NCBI RefSeq assembly: GCF_900110655.1
Contig: NZ_FOEQ01000007.1
Span: forward strand, 154,516 to 218,515
Reading direction: 5' to 3'
DNA length: 64,000 nt
Source: Pseudomonas soli
GTDB lineage: Bacteria; Pseudomonadota; Gammaproteobacteria; Pseudomonadales; Pseudomonadaceae
Shown here piece by piece: positions 1 to 9,107 of this stretch. Below the pieces are notes generated by a model. That model was not told where the DNA came from. It did not search any database and was given only the letters and a program-made list of their open reading frames with translations. Made by a program: the position numbers and the translations under genes. The first letter of the stretch is position 1. Each line of letters opens with the position of its first letter.

Positions 1-351
1 GCTCAGCCAGGCCACCAGCAGGGCGACCAGTGCCGCCGGCACCATGGTCACGGCAAGCAGGCGCTGCTGGCTCATGCCAGTGGCCGACAGCACGGTCATC
101 TCGCTTTCGAGATACAGCCGGCCATAGGCAAGCAGGATACCGAGGAACAGCCCCAGCGGCAGGATCAGTTGCAGGAAGCCCGGCAGGCGGAACCCCATGA
201 TCATGAACAGCACGCCCGGGTCGAGCATGCCCTGGGCCGCCTGGGCCAGGTACTTGATGAAGCGCCCGCTCATGATGATCACCAGCAGCACGGCGCTGAC
301 GGCGCTCAAGGTCACCAGGACCTCGCGGGACAGATAACGAAAGACGATCAA
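1..351 (-). CDS. lptF: LptF, LPS export ABC transporter permease (N-terminal part, cut by window edge)
   Basis: Inner-membrane permease of the LptBFGC complex, which extracts lipopolysaccharide from the inner membrane and passes it to the periplasmic bridge. Only the first 117 codons are present. The start chosen is a TTG with an AGGAG seven bases upstream; the protein then begins IVFRYLSREVL, typical of LptF. A first membrane segment (about residues 10-30) is followed by the conserved FRLPGFLQLILP stretch and a second segment. An upstream in-frame GTG is possible but lies inside the ribosome binding site. It is divergent from pepA, the usual arrangement in Pseudomonas. lptG would be expected beyond the window edge. 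Confidence 0.9.
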   Translation of the reverse strand, partial: MIVFRYLSREVLVTLSAVSAVLLVIIMSGRFIKYLAQAAQGMLDPGVLFMIMGFRLPGFLQLILPLGLFLGILLAYGRLYLESEMTVLSATGMSQQRLLAVTMVPAALVALLVAWLS

Positions 352-641
352 ACCAGACACTCCTGGGTTGTCAGGGGTTCAAAGCCAGACGAACGATTCG
401 GACAGCCAAGACCAATGCCGGTTCGCCAAGGCGAACCTCCATGTAAAAGTGCGCGCATTATCCTGTGATTGACGGCGCCTGTCACTTGGCCGCGCACCTT
501 GGCGCATGACGGGGTTGTCAGCAAGGTCGCGGCAAGCTCAAACTGGCAGCTTTTCCGCTGGCCGGCAAAGGTTGCCGGGGCGGTTTGACGAGCGCTTGCC
601 CAAGACAGCGCCAACTGACAGATCATTCGGGGACCCCAGAC

Positions 642-2135
642 ATGGAACTGGTTGTAAAAAGCGTAGCCGCTGTATCCGTCAAGACCGCCACCCTGGTCGT
701 GCCGGTGGGTGAAGGCCGCAAGCTCGGCGCCACCGCCAAGGCCGTCGACCAGGCCACCGAAGGCGCCATCAGCGCGCTGCTCAAGCGCGGCGACCTGGCC
801 GGCAAGCCGGGCCAGACCCTGCTGCTGCACAGCCTGCCGGGCCTGAAGGCCGAGCGCGTGCTGCTGGTCGGCAGCGGCAAGGACGAAGCCCTCGGCGACC
901 GCGCCTGGCGCAAGCTGGTGGCCAGCGTCGCCGGCGTGCTCAAGGGCCTGGGTGGCGGCGACGCCGTGCTGGCCCTGGACGACATCGCCGTCACCGGCCG
1001 CGATGGCCACTACGGCAAGTACCGCCTGCTGGCCGAGACCCTGCTCGACGGCAACTACGTGTTCGACCGCTACAAGAGCCAGAAGGCCGAACCGCGCGCC
1101 CTGAAGAAAGTCACCCTGCTCACCGCCAAGGCTGGTCAGGCCGAGGCCGAGCGCGCCGTCAAGCATGCCAGCGCCATCGCCACCGGCATGGCCTTCACCC
1201 GCGACCTGGGCAACCTGCCGCCGAACGTCTGCCACCCGAGCTTCCTCGCCGAACAGGCCAAGGACCTGGGCAAGGCGCACAAGGGTCTCAAGGTCGAGGT
1301 GCTGGACGAGAAGAAGATCAAGGACCTGGGCATGGGCGCGTTCTACGCCGTGGGCCAGGGCAGCGACCAGCCACCACGGCTGATCGTGCTCAACTACCAG
1401 GGCGGCAAGAAGAGCGAAAAACCGTTCGTGCTGGTCGGCAAGGGCATCACCTTCGACACCGGCGGCATCAGCCTCAAGCCCGGCGCCGGCATGGACGAGA
1501 TGAAGTACGACATGTGCGGCGCCGCCAGTGTGTTCGGCACCCTGCGCGCCGTGCTCGAGCTGCAACTGCCGATCAACCTGGTGTGCCTGCTGGCCTGCGC
1601 CGAAAACATGCCGAGCGGCGGCGCCACCCGTCCGGGCGACATCGTCACCACCATGAGCGGGCAGACCGTCGAGATCCTCAACACCGACGCCGAAGGCCGC
1701 CTGGTGCTGTGCGACACCCTCACCTACGCCGAACGCTTCAAGCCACAGGCGGTGATCGACATCGCCACCCTGACCGGCGCCTGCATCGTCGCCCTGGGCA
1801 GCCACACCTCCGGCCTGATGGGCAATGACGACGCCCTGGTCGGCCAACTGCTCGACGCCGGCAAGCGCGCCGACGACCGCGCCTGGCAGCTGCCGCTGTT
1901 CGATGAGTACCAGGAGCAGCTGGACAGCCCGTTCGCCGACATCGCCAACATCGGTGGCCCGAAGGCCGGCACCATCACCGCCGGCTGCTTCCTGTCGCGC
2001 TTCGCCAAGGCCTACCACTGGGCGCACCTGGACATCGCCGGCACTGCCTGGATCAGCGGCGGCAAGGACAAGGGCGCCTCGGGCCGCCCGGTACCGCTGC
2101 TCACCCAGTACCTGCTGGACCGCGCCGGCGCCTGA
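642..2135 (+). CDS. pepA: Cytosol (leucyl) aminopeptidase PepA
   Basis: Cytoplasmic M17-family leucine aminopeptidase that removes N-terminal residues from peptides; in other bacteria PepA also binds DNA. The 497-residue product has the family signature NTDAEGRLVL near residue 347 and the preceding metal and active-site region GKGITFDTGGISLK, so the two-metal centre looks intact. The ATG at 642 gives MELVVKSV and matches family length; an in-frame upstream extension from 585 lacks family character. It is divergent from lptF and followed within about 50 bases by holC, so the two probably share a transcript. Confidence 0.96.
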   Translation: MELVVKSVAAVSVKTATLVVPVGEGRKLGATAKAVDQATEGAISALLKRGDLAGKPGQTLLLHSLPGLKAERVLLVGSGKDEALGDRAWRKLVASVAGVLKGLGGGDAVLALDDIAVTGRDGHYGKYRLLAETLLDGNYVFDRYKSQKAEPRALKKVTLLTAKAGQAEAERAVKHASAIATGMAFTRDLGNLPPNVCHPSFLAEQAKDLGKAHKGLKVEVLDEKKIKDLGMGAFYAVGQGSDQPPRLIVLNYQGGKKSEKPFVLVGKGITFDTGGISLKPGAGMDEMKYDMCGAASVFGTLRAVLELQLPINLVCLLACAENMPSGGATRPGDIVTTMSGQTVEILNTDAEGRLVLCDTLTYAERFKPQAVIDIATLTGACIVALGSHTSGLMGNDDALVGQLLDAGKRADDRAWQLPLFDEYQEQLDSPFADIANIGGPKAGTITAGCFLSRFAKAYHWAHLDIAGTAWISGGKDKGASGRPVPLLTQYLLDRAGA

Positions 2136-2185
2136 TGGCGCGCAGCCGGTGGCGCCCCTGCGCCACCGGCCGGCACTTAACGATC

Positions 2186-2614
2186 ATGAGCAAAGTCGAT
2201 TTCTACATCCTGCCCAGCGACTCGCTGTCGGTGCGCCTGGATTTCGCCTGCAAGCTGTGCGAAAAGGCCTGGCGCCTCGGCCACCGGGTCTACCTGCACT
2301 GCCAGGACGAGGCGCAGCGCAGCGAACTTGACCTGCGCCTGTGGCAGTTCAAGGGCGAGGCCTTCTTGCCCCACGACCATGCCGAACAGCACCCCGACGC
2401 CGTTGTCGCGCTGGGTGTCGGCGCCGATGCTGGCCAACACCGTGACCTGCTGATCAACCTGGGTGGCGAGGTTCCGGCCTTTGTCGGCCAGTTCGAACGG
2501 GTCGCCGAAATCGTCGTCGAGGAGCCGGCCATCCGCCTGGCCGCTCGCGAGCGATTCCGTTTCTACCGCGAACAGGGCTATGCTCTGCAAGACCACCGCT
2601 TACAGCGACTTTGA
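2186..2614 (+). CDS. holC: DNA polymerase III chi subunit HolC
   Basis: Accessory subunit of the DNA polymerase III clamp-loader assembly; chi pairs with psi and contacts single-stranded DNA-binding protein. The 142-residue product begins MSKVDFYILPS and contains the chi hallmarks LCEKAWRLGHRVYL and LWQFKGEAFLPHD, ending in a helix RFRFYREQGY. The ATG at 2186 is preferred to an upstream in-frame start at 2135, which would add 17 unrelated residues overlapping the end of pepA. The pepA-holC-valS order is widespread in gammaproteobacteria. Confidence 0.94.
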   Translation: MSKVDFYILPSDSLSVRLDFACKLCEKAWRLGHRVYLHCQDEAQRSELDLRLWQFKGEAFLPHDHAEQHPDAVVALGVGADAGQHRDLLINLGGEVPAFVGQFERVAEIVVEEPAIRLAARERFRFYREQGYALQDHRLQRL

Positions 2615-2619
2615 CGACG

Positions 2620-2991
2620 ATGGACAAGCAGCTGAACTCCCTGACCCATTCCGCCCACCTGCTCGACGACCTCGAGTCGATCCGCGAGCTGCTGGGTGAC
2701 GCCGACCTGCAACCGCCCCTGCTGACCGAAACCGTGGAGCAGATCCCCCTGCTGCTCGACGAGCCGAGCGCCGAAGCGCCCGCCGCCGCAGCGCCGGCAC
2801 CGACTCCGGCACCCGAAGAGGATGCCCAGACCCGCCGCCAGGACACCCTGCTGCATCTGGACGCCGAACTGCGCGCCGCGGCGCAGTCGATCATGCAGGA
2901 CGTGATCAACGACTTCACCCCGCACATCGAGACCGAGATCAAGCGCCGCCTCGATGCGCGGCTGGAGCGGTTGCTCAAGCGTTCCGAGTAA
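2620..2991 (+). CDS. Small acidic protein of unknown function between holC and valS
   Basis: A 123-residue soluble protein that I recognise only as a conserved Pseudomonas hypothetical of this locus. It has an N-terminal acidic helical region (LDDLESIRELLGD), a low-complexity Ala/Pro linker at about residues 50-66 and a C-terminal amphipathic helical region ending in basic residues (KRRLDARLERLLKRSE). No signal peptide or membrane segment is visible. The ATG at 2620 lies six bases after the holC stop; a TTG at 2611 overlapping that stop is an alternative. Position suggests translational coupling to holC, but no function can be assigned. Confidence 0.8.
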   Translation: MDKQLNSLTHSAHLLDDLESIRELLGDADLQPPLLTETVEQIPLLLDEPSAEAPAAAAPAPTPAPEEDAQTRRQDTLLHLDAELRAAAQSIMQDVINDFTPHIETEIKRRLDARLERLLKRSE

Positions 2992-3006
2992 CCCTTCGTC
3001 CGCATC

Positions 3007-3042
3007 GCGGGGCAAGCCCGTTCCACAAGCGGGCTTGCCCGC
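3007..3042. repeat. REP-type palindrome
   Basis: Arms GGGCAAGCCCG (3010-3020) and CGGGCTTGCCC (3030-3040) form an 11-bp hairpin, the typical Pseudomonas REP core built on GCGGGCTTGCCCGC. It sits between the holC-linked gene and valS and may act as a weak terminator. Confidence 0.8.
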
Positions 3043-3118
3043 TACACCTGTCTTGAAACGCGCAGCTTGGTTATACTTCCCGGCTTTCCCGAATTAATGC
3101 CTAAGGGTCCCGCCGCGC

Positions 3119-5965
3119 ATGGATAAGACCTACCAGCCGCACGCCATCGAAACTTCCTGGTACAACACCTGGGAGTCCGAGAACTATTTCGCCCCACAAG
3201 GTGCAGGCGAGTCCTACACCATCATGATCCCGCCGCCGAACGTGACCGGCAGCCTGCACATGGGCCACGGCTTCAACAACGCGATCATGGACGCCCTGAT
3301 CCGTTTCCGCCGCATGCAAGGGCGCGACACCCTGTGGCAGCCGGGTACCGACCACGCCGGTATCGCCACCCAGATGCTGGTCGAGCGCCAGCTCGAGGCC
3401 AAGGGCCAGAACCGCCACGACCTGGGCCGTGAGCAGTTCCTGGAGAAGGTCTGGGAGTGGAAGGACCAGTCGGGCGGCAACATCAGCCGCCAGATCCGCC
3501 GCCTGGGCTCGTCGGTGGACTGGAGCCGTGAGCGCTTCACCATGGACGACGGCCTCTCCGAGGCGGTCAAGGAAGCCTTCGTGCGCCTGCACGAAGACGG
3601 CCTGATCTACCGCGGCAAGCGCCTGGTCAACTGGGACACCAAGCTGCACACGGCAATCTCCGACCTCGAAGTGGAAAACCACGACGAGAAGGGCCACCTG
3701 TGGAACCTGCGCTATCCGCTGGCCGACGGCGCCAAGACCGCCGACGGCAAGGACCACCTGGTGGTCGCCACCACCCGTCCGGAAACCCTGCTCGGTGACG
3801 TCGCCGTTGCCGTCAACCCGAACGACGAGCGCTACCAGGCCCTGATCGGCAAGTTCGTCAAACTGCCGCTGGTCGGTCGTCTGATCCCGATCGTCGCCGA
3901 TGACTATTGCGACCCCGAATTCGGCACCGGCTGCGTGAAGATCACCCCGGCCCACGATTTCAACGACTACGAAGTCGGCAAGCGCCACAACCTGCCGCTG
4001 CTGAACATCTTCGACAAGAACGCCACCGTGCTGGCCGCGGTGCAGGCATTCAACCTCGACGGCAGCGTCAACGAGCAGCTCGACACCTCGCTGCCGGCCC
4101 AGTACGCCGGCCTCGACCGCTTCGTCGCGCGTAAGCAGATGGTCGCCGACCTGGACGCCCAAGGCCTGCTGGTCAGCATCGACGACCACGCCCTGAAGGT
4201 GCCGAAAGGCGACCGCTCCGGCACCGTCATCGAGCCATGGCTGACCGACCAGTGGTACGTCTCCACCAAGCCGCTGGCCGAGCCTGCCATCGCCGCCGTC
4301 GAAGACGGCCGCATCCAGTTCGTGCCCAAGCAGTACGAGAACATGTACTTCTCGTGGATGCGCGACATCCAGGACTGGTGCATCAGCCGCCAGCTGTGGT
4401 GGGGCCACCGCATCCCGGCCTGGTACGACGAGGCCGGCCAGGTCTATGTCGGCCGCGACGAGGCCGAAGTGCGCGCCAAGCACAACCTGGGCAACGATGT
4501 GAAACTGCGCCAGGATGACGACGTGCTCGACACCTGGTTCAGCTCGGGCCTGTGGACCTTCTCTACCCTGGGCTGGCCGGAACAGACCGAGTTCCTGAAG
4601 AAGTTCCACTCCACCGACGTGCTGGTCACCGGCTTTGACATCATTTTCTTCTGGGTCGCCCGGATGATCATGCTGACCATGCACCTGATCAAGAACGAGG
4701 ACGGCACCCCGCAGGTACCGTTCAAGACCGTCTACGTGCACGGCCTGGTGCGTGATGGCCAGGGGCAGAAGATGTCCAAGTCCAAGGGCAACGTCCTCGA
4801 CCCGCTGGACATCGTCGACGGCATCACCCTCGACGCCCTGCTGGAAAAACGCACCAGCGGCATGATGCAGCCCAAGCTCGCCGAGAAGATCGCCAAGCAG
4901 ACCAAGGCCGAGTTCCCCGAAGGCATCGCCAGCTACGGCACCGACGCCCTGCGCTTCACCTTCTGCTCGCTGGCTTCCACCGGTCGTGACATCAAGTTCG
5001 ACATGGGCCGCGTCGAAGGCTACCGCAACTTCTGCAACAAGATCTGGAACGCCGCCCGCTACGTGCTGGACAAGGGCGAGGACTGCGGCCAGAACGGCGA
5101 GGCCTACGAGCTGTCGCTAGCCGACCGCTGGATCATCTCGCAGCTGCAGCGTACCGAAGCCGAGGTGACCCGCCAGCTCGAGCAGTTCCGCTTCGACCTG
5201 GCCAGCCAGGCGCTGTACGAGTTCATCTGGAACCAGTACTGCGACTGGTACCTGGAGCTGTCCAAGCCGGTGCTGTGGGACGAGAATGCCCCGGTCGAGC
5301 GCGCCCGCGGCACCCGCCGCACCCTGGTACGCGTGCTGGAAGTGGCCCTGCGCCTGGCCCACCCGTTCATGCCGTTCATCACCGAAGAGATCTGGCAGCG
5401 CATCGCGCCGCTGGCCGGCATCAACGGCAAGACCATCATGCTGCAGCCATGGCCAGAAGCGAACGAAAGCCGCATCGACGCCGCCGCCGAAGGCGACATC
5501 GAGTGGCTCAAGGAGCTGATGGTCGGCCTGCGCAACATCCGCGCCGAGATGAACATCGGCCCGGGCAAGCCGCTGCCGCTGTTCCTGAAGAACGCCAATG
5601 CCGACGACCAGCGTCGCCTGCAGGAAAACGAAGCGCTGCTCAAGAAGCTGGCCAAGGTCGAGTCGTTCACCGTGCTCGGCGAACAGGACGAAGCACCACT
5701 GTCGGCCACCGCCCTGGTGGGTGACCTGCAAGTGCTGGTGCCGATGGCCGGCCTGATCGACAAGGACGCCGAGCTTGCGCGCCTGAGCAAGGAGATCCAG
5801 CGCCTGCAGGGTGAAGTGCAGCGCGTCGGCGGCAAGCTGTCCAACGCCGCCTTCGTCGACAAGGCCCCACCTGCGGTGATCGAGAAGGAACGCGCCAAGC
5901 TGGCCGAATCGGAGCAGGCCCTGGCCAACTTCACCGAACAGCATGCGCGGATTGCTGCGCTGTAA
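3119..5965 (+). CDS. valS: Valyl-tRNA synthetase
   Basis: Class Ia aminoacyl-tRNA synthetase charging tRNA-Val, with editing of threonine. The 948-residue product has the HIGH-type motif HMGH (residues 47-50) in PPNVTGSLHMGHGF, a large inserted editing domain (about 190-330), the KMSKS motif at about residue 551 (KMSKSKGN) and a C-terminal coiled coil (about 880-948; LARLSKEIQRLQGEVQRV) that contacts tRNA. Length matches bacterial ValRS. The ATG at 3119 follows a 100-base gap containing a REP element, which suggests its own promoter. It is followed by a hairpin at 5986-6002. Confidence 0.98.
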   Translation: MDKTYQPHAIETSWYNTWESENYFAPQGAGESYTIMIPPPNVTGSLHMGHGFNNAIMDALIRFRRMQGRDTLWQPGTDHAGIATQMLVERQLEAKGQNRHDLGREQFLEKVWEWKDQSGGNISRQIRRLGSSVDWSRERFTMDDGLSEAVKEAFVRLHEDGLIYRGKRLVNWDTKLHTAISDLEVENHDEKGHLWNLRYPLADGAKTADGKDHLVVATTRPETLLGDVAVAVNPNDERYQALIGKFVKLPLVGRLIPIVADDYCDPEFGTGCVKITPAHDFNDYEVGKRHNLPLLNIFDKNATVLAAVQAFNLDGSVNEQLDTSLPAQYAGLDRFVARKQMVADLDAQGLLVSIDDHALKVPKGDRSGTVIEPWLTDQWYVSTKPLAEPAIAAVEDGRIQFVPKQYENMYFSWMRDIQDWCISRQLWWGHRIPAWYDEAGQVYVGRDEAEVRAKHNLGNDVKLRQDDDVLDTWFSSGLWTFSTLGWPEQTEFLKKFHSTDVLVTGFDIIFFWVARMIMLTMHLIKNEDGTPQVPFKTVYVHGLVRDGQGQKMSKSKGNVLDPLDIVDGITLDALLEKRTSGMMQPKLAEKIAKQTKAEFPEGIASYGTDALRFTFCSLASTGRDIKFDMGRVEGYRNFCNKIWNAARYVLDKGEDCGQNGEAYELSLADRWIISQLQRTEAEVTRQLEQFRFDLASQALYEFIWNQYCDWYLELSKPVLWDENAPVERARGTRRTLVRVLEVALRLAHPFMPFITEEIWQRIAPLAGINGKTIMLQPWPEANESRIDAAAEGDIEWLKELMVGLRNIRAEMNIGPGKPLPLFLKNANADDQRRLQENEALLKKLAKVESFTVLGEQDEAPLSATALVGDLQVLVPMAGLIDKDAELARLSKEIQRLQGEVQRVGGKLSNAAFVDKAPPAVIEKERAKLAESEQALANFTEQHARIAAL

Positions 5966-5985
5966 TTCAAACGTGAAGCCATAGG

Positions 5986-6002
5986 GGGCTGCTTCGCAGC
6001 CC
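5986..6002 (+). terminator. Hairpin after valS
   Basis: GGGCTGC/GCAGCCC stem (7 bp) with a TTC loop, 20 bases after the valS stop. No long T-tract follows, so it may be a weak terminator or a 3' stabiliser. Confidence 0.55.
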
Positions 6003-6065
6003 ATCGCCGGCAAGCCGGCTCCCACAGGTACTGCACTATCCTGTGGGAGCCGGCTTGCCGGCGAT
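6003..6065. repeat. Paired inverted REP elements
   Basis: A 26-base arm at 6003-6028 (beginning ATCGCCGGCAAGCCGGCT) is repeated as its exact reverse complement at 6040-6065, separated by 11 bases. Each arm carries its own short palindrome. This is a typical P. putida-group REP doublet (BIME-like). It ends about 20 bases before the rlmF start. Confidence 0.9.
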
Positions 6066-6084
6066 GCTTTTTCAGGACCCCACC

Positions 6085-7035
6085 ATGACCCAGAAACCCA
6101 CCCTGCATCCGCGCAACCGCCACCAGGGCCGCTACGACTTCCCCGCCCTGATCAAGGCACATCCGGACCTGGCCCGCTTCACCATCACCAACCCCTACGG
6201 CAAACCCAGCATCGACTTCGCCAACCCTGAAGCCGTGCGGGTGTTCAACCGCGCCCTGCTCAAGGCCCAGTACGGCATCCAGCACTGGGACATCCCCGCC
6301 GACTACCTGTGCCCGCCGATCCCCGGCCGCGCCGACTACATCCATGTGCTGGCCGACCTGCTGGGCGAAGACAACGGCGGTGAAATCCCCCGTGGCGCCC
6401 AGGTGCACGCCCTGGATATCGGCGTCGGCGCCAACTGCATCTACCCCCTGCTCGGGCACAGCGACTACCGCTGGCGCTTCACAGGCTCCGACATCGACAG
6501 CGTGGCCCTGGCCTCGGCCAAGGCCATCGTCCAGGCCAACAAGCTCGACAAGGCCATCGGCCTGCGCCTGCAAGCGGATCGCAAGCACATCCTCAGCGGC
6601 CTGCTGCAGGCCGACGAGCGCTTTGACCTGACCCTGTGCAACCCGCCCTTCCACGCCTCGCGCGAGGAGGCCACCCGCGGCAGCCAACGCAAATGGAAGA
6701 ACCTCGGCAAGCAGGACCCCAAGCGCAAGCTGCCGGTGCTGAACTTCGGGGGGCAGAACAATGAACTGTGGTGCGAAGGTGGCGAGATCCGCTTCGTCGC
6801 CCAGTTGGTCGCCGAAAGCGCGCAGTACGCCGCCCAGGTGCTGTGGTTCACCAGCCTGGTGTCCAAGGCCAGCAACCTGCCGGGTATCGAGGCAGCCTTG
6901 AAAAAGGCCGGGGTGAAGGACCTGCGCATCGTCGAAATGGGCCAGGGGCAGAAGCAGAGCCGCATGGTTGCCTGGAGTTTCCACGACGAGAGTGCACGCC
7001 AGCAATGGCGCACCCTGCGCAAATCCCGGGCATGA
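6085..7035 (+). CDS. rlmF: 23S rRNA (adenine-1618-N6)-methyltransferase RlmF
   Basis: SAM-dependent methyltransferase that modifies A1618 of 23S rRNA. The 316-residue product has the SAM-binding region ALDIGVGANCIYPLLG and the N6-adenine catalytic motif NPPF at about residues 186-189 (LCNPPFHAS). The N-terminal HPRNRHQGRYDFPALI is characteristic of the YbiN/RlmF family. I chose ATG 6085 (MTQKPTLHPRN) because upstream in-frame starts fall in the REP element or just after it; ATG 6064 is possible. It ends at a strong bidirectional terminator shared with hupN. Confidence 0.95.
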   Translation: MTQKPTLHPRNRHQGRYDFPALIKAHPDLARFTITNPYGKPSIDFANPEAVRVFNRALLKAQYGIQHWDIPADYLCPPIPGRADYIHVLADLLGEDNGGEIPRGAQVHALDIGVGANCIYPLLGHSDYRWRFTGSDIDSVALASAKAIVQANKLDKAIGLRLQADRKHILSGLLQADERFDLTLCNPPFHASREEATRGSQRKWKNLGKQDPKRKLPVLNFGGQNNELWCEGGEIRFVAQLVAESAQYAAQVLWFTSLVSKASNLPGIEAALKKAGVKDLRIVEMGQGQKQSRMVAWSFHDESARQQWRTLRKSRA

Positions 7036-7037
7036 AA

Positions 7038-7068
7038 AAACCGCGCCCGGGCAAGCCGGGCGCGGTTT
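7038..7068. terminator. Bidirectional terminator between rlmF and hupN
   Basis: Perfect 13-bp stem AAACCGCGCCCGG / CCGGGCGCGGTTT with a 5-base loop, A-rich on the left and T-rich on the right, placed between two convergent genes. Confidence 0.88.
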
Positions 7069-7082
7069 CGTCAAATCAACAA

Positions 7083-7364
7083 TTACTTGTTGATCGAGTC
7101 GCTCAGGGCTTTGGCAGGAACGAACTTGACGACTTTCTTGGCAGCGATTTCGATGGCGGCGCCAGTCGAAGGGTTGCGGCCAGTACGGGCAGGGCGCTCG
7201 GAGACTTTCAGTTTGCCGATGCCTGGCAGGGTGATTTCGGCGCCGTTTTCCAGTTGGTCGGCGACGATCTGGCCCAGTTGCTCCAGAGCGTTACGCGCGG
7301 TGGTTTTCGGCGCGTCGATGGCTTCAGCGATATCGGCAATCAGTTGGTCTTTGGTCAGTGCCAT
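7083..7364 (-). CDS. hupN: HU-family DNA-binding protein (HupN type)
   Basis: Small histone-like protein that bends DNA and helps organise the nucleoid. The 93-residue product starts MALTKDQLIADIAEA and contains the beta-arm sequence PARTGRNPSTGAAIEI with the intercalating proline, then a basic C-terminal KKVVKFVPAKAL. Length is typical. Pseudomonas encode several HU paralogues; neighbouring yejK and rlmF match the hupN locus remembered from P. putida, so the N designation rests on synteny. It is divergent from yejK, with a 391-base AT-rich shared promoter region. Confidence 0.92.
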   Translation of the reverse strand: MALTKDQLIADIAEAIDAPKTTARNALEQLGQIVADQLENGAEITLPGIGKLKVSERPARTGRNPSTGAAIEIAAKKVVKFVPAKALSDSINK

Positions 7365-7755
7365 GGTGGTGTTCCTTCCCTATCAAATTCAGTAGTTGTG
7401 CAGCGTGCTTGGTCGGTGGTCGGGCCAGCCCGGGACAATCCAGAGGCCGCGTCGATCGCGTATGTAGATACGCAAATCGGCGTTTGGTTCGACACTGCGC
7501 AAGCGATCTGCCAGCAATGCGCCACCCAAGGGGCGCAAGACCGCGCAAAGCTACCACAGGAATCGATAAATATCCGCTGCCGACTGCGTTTTTGTTCAGG
7601 TTTTTCGGGGCTTTCAGAAAAATCGCAAATATTTGAACAAAAAACGAACAACCGACATATACGCCAACATCTGGCCACTGCATCACCCTCGCCCTGGGTT
7701 AAACTGAGCGCCTTTTGCAGCGCGGCTTTTCACCGCTCCTATCACCGAGAATTAC
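7365..7755. promoter_or_regulatory. Divergent promoter region of hupN and yejK
   Basis: 391 bases with no convincing gene. The right half is AT-rich. It contains a perfect 10-bp inverted repeat, TTTTTGTTCA (7589-7598) and TGAACAAAAA (7634-7643), and an overlapping palindrome CAAATATTTG (7626-7635). These could be protein-binding or bent-DNA sites. I cannot place start sites confidently. Confidence 0.5.
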
Positions 7756-8763
7756 ATGCCAATCCGTCATTGCATCGTTCACCTGATCGACAAGAAGCCC
7801 GATGGCAGCCCCGCCGTGCTCCATGCTCGCGACAGCGAACTGGCGGCCTCCGACGCCATCGAAAATCTGCTGGCCGACCTCAACGACAGCTACAACGCCA
7901 AGCAAGGCAAAGCCTGGGGTTTCTTCCACGGCGAGTCCGGCGCCTACCCGTTCAGTGGCTGGCTCAAGCAATATCAGGACGGGGAGAAAGACTTCGCCAG
8001 CTTCAGCCGCGTGGCCGTCGAGCACCTGCAGAAGCTGATGGAAGAATCCAACCTGTCCACCGGCGGCCACGTGCTGTTCGCCCACTACCAGCAAGGCATG
8101 ACCGAATACCTGGCCATCGCCCTGCTGCATCACAGTGAAGGCGTGGCAGTTAACGCCGAGCTCGACGTGACCCCCTCGCGTCACCTGGACCTGGGCCAGC
8201 TGCACCTGGCGGCGCGGGTCAACTTGTCCGAGTGGAAAAACAACCAGAACTCCAAGCAGTACATCTCGTTCATCAAGGGCAAGAACGGCAAGAAAGTCTC
8301 GGATTACTTCCGCGATTTCATCGGTTGCCAGGAAGGCGTGGACGGCCCGGGCGAGACCCGCACCCTGCTCAAGGCCTTCAGCGACTTCGTCGAGAAAGAG
8401 GACCTGCCGGAAGAATCCGCCCGCGAGAAGACCCAGACCCTGGTCGACTACGCCACCACCCAGACCAAGCTGGGCGAACCGGTAACGCTGGAAGAACTCT
8501 CCAGCCTGATCGACGAAGACCGCCCCGAGGCGTTCTTCGACCATATCCGCAACAGCGACTATGGGCTGTCGCCGGAGATCCCGGCCGACAAACGCACCCT
8601 CAACCAGTTCCGCCGCTTCACCGGGCGTGCCGAAGGGCTGTCGATCAGCTTCGAGGCGCACCTGCTCGGCTCGAAGGTCGAGTATGACGAAGAAGCCGGG
8701 ACGCTGGTCATCAAAGGCCTGCCGACCCAGCTGATCGATCAGTTGAAGCGACGCAAGGATTGA
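7756..8763 (+). CDS. yejK: Nucleoid-associated protein YejK (NdpA)
   Basis: Cytoplasmic protein associated with the nucleoid; the NdpA/YejK family has no known catalytic activity. The 335-residue product begins MPIRHCIVHLIDKKPDGSP and matches the family in length. Recognisable stretches include HVLFAHYQQGMTEYLAIALL and the conserved SDYFRDFIGCQE in the middle. The ATG at 7756 gives the family N-terminus. A GGGGCTGC hairpin follows the stop. Divergence from hupN places two nucleoid genes on one regulatory region. Confidence 0.93.
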   Translation: MPIRHCIVHLIDKKPDGSPAVLHARDSELAASDAIENLLADLNDSYNAKQGKAWGFFHGESGAYPFSGWLKQYQDGEKDFASFSRVAVEHLQKLMEESNLSTGGHVLFAHYQQGMTEYLAIALLHHSEGVAVNAELDVTPSRHLDLGQLHLAARVNLSEWKNNQNSKQYISFIKGKNGKKVSDYFRDFIGCQEGVDGPGETRTLLKAFSDFVEKEDLPEESAREKTQTLVDYATTQTKLGEPVTLEELSSLIDEDRPEAFFDHIRNSDYGLSPEIPADKRTLNQFRRFTGRAEGLSISFEAHLLGSKVEYDEEAGTLVIKGLPTQLIDQLKRRKD

Positions 8764-8771
8764 GATCGTGT

Positions 8772-8790
8772 GGGGCTGCGGCGCAGCCCC
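8772..8790 (+). terminator. Hairpin after yejK
   Basis: 8-bp stem GGGGCTGC/GCAGCCCC with a 3-base loop directly after the yejK stop; no strong T-tract follows. Confidence 0.55.
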
Positions 8791-8910
8791 GGCAACCTCG
8801 GAAAGATCTTCGATTTATAAGACTTTCCCCATTCCCTGTAGTCCATTTCCCAAACATACTCCCAAGCCCTTTCAAGCCATTGCGGTGGTCTGGGTTGGCC
8901 TCTAGTCTCG

Positions 8911-9107
8911 GGCGGTCGCTGCATATTCAGCGATCGGCTTTGACAGGCCGCTGAGAACCTTTTGCATGGCTTGCTCTATGGCGGTTGTGCGTGGGGCACC
9001 TCGTGTGCGCCGGGTCAGGTTCTCTCACCGGTCTGTCAACCCACGCATAGCTGCCACCCACTTGTTTGACAGCAGTTGGTGGTGGCCCTTCTGAGAGAGC
9101 CAAGCCA
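8911..9107 (+). promoter_or_regulatory. Long structured 5' leader of the small Pseudomonas protein
   Basis: The 344-base gap after yejK has no gene. Its last ~200 bases contain at least three potential hairpins: TCGCTG/CAGCGA (8916-8933), GGGCAC with GTGCGCC (8994-9011) and GCCACC/GGTGGC (9053-9058 with 9081-9086), the last ending about 20 bases before the start codon. I recall similar leader blocks in front of DUF3077/DUF6124-type genes in Pseudomonas, from memory only. Candidate cis-acting RNA. Confidence 0.4.

Noticed and set aside
348..2027. Long open frame opposite pepA (about 560 codons)
   Set aside because: It is antisense to a clear aminopeptidase; high-GC third positions leave opposite frames open. 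Its Val/Gly/Gln-rich product has no family pattern.
3101..4741. Long open frame opposite valS
   Set aside because: Antisense shadow with no recognisable motif.
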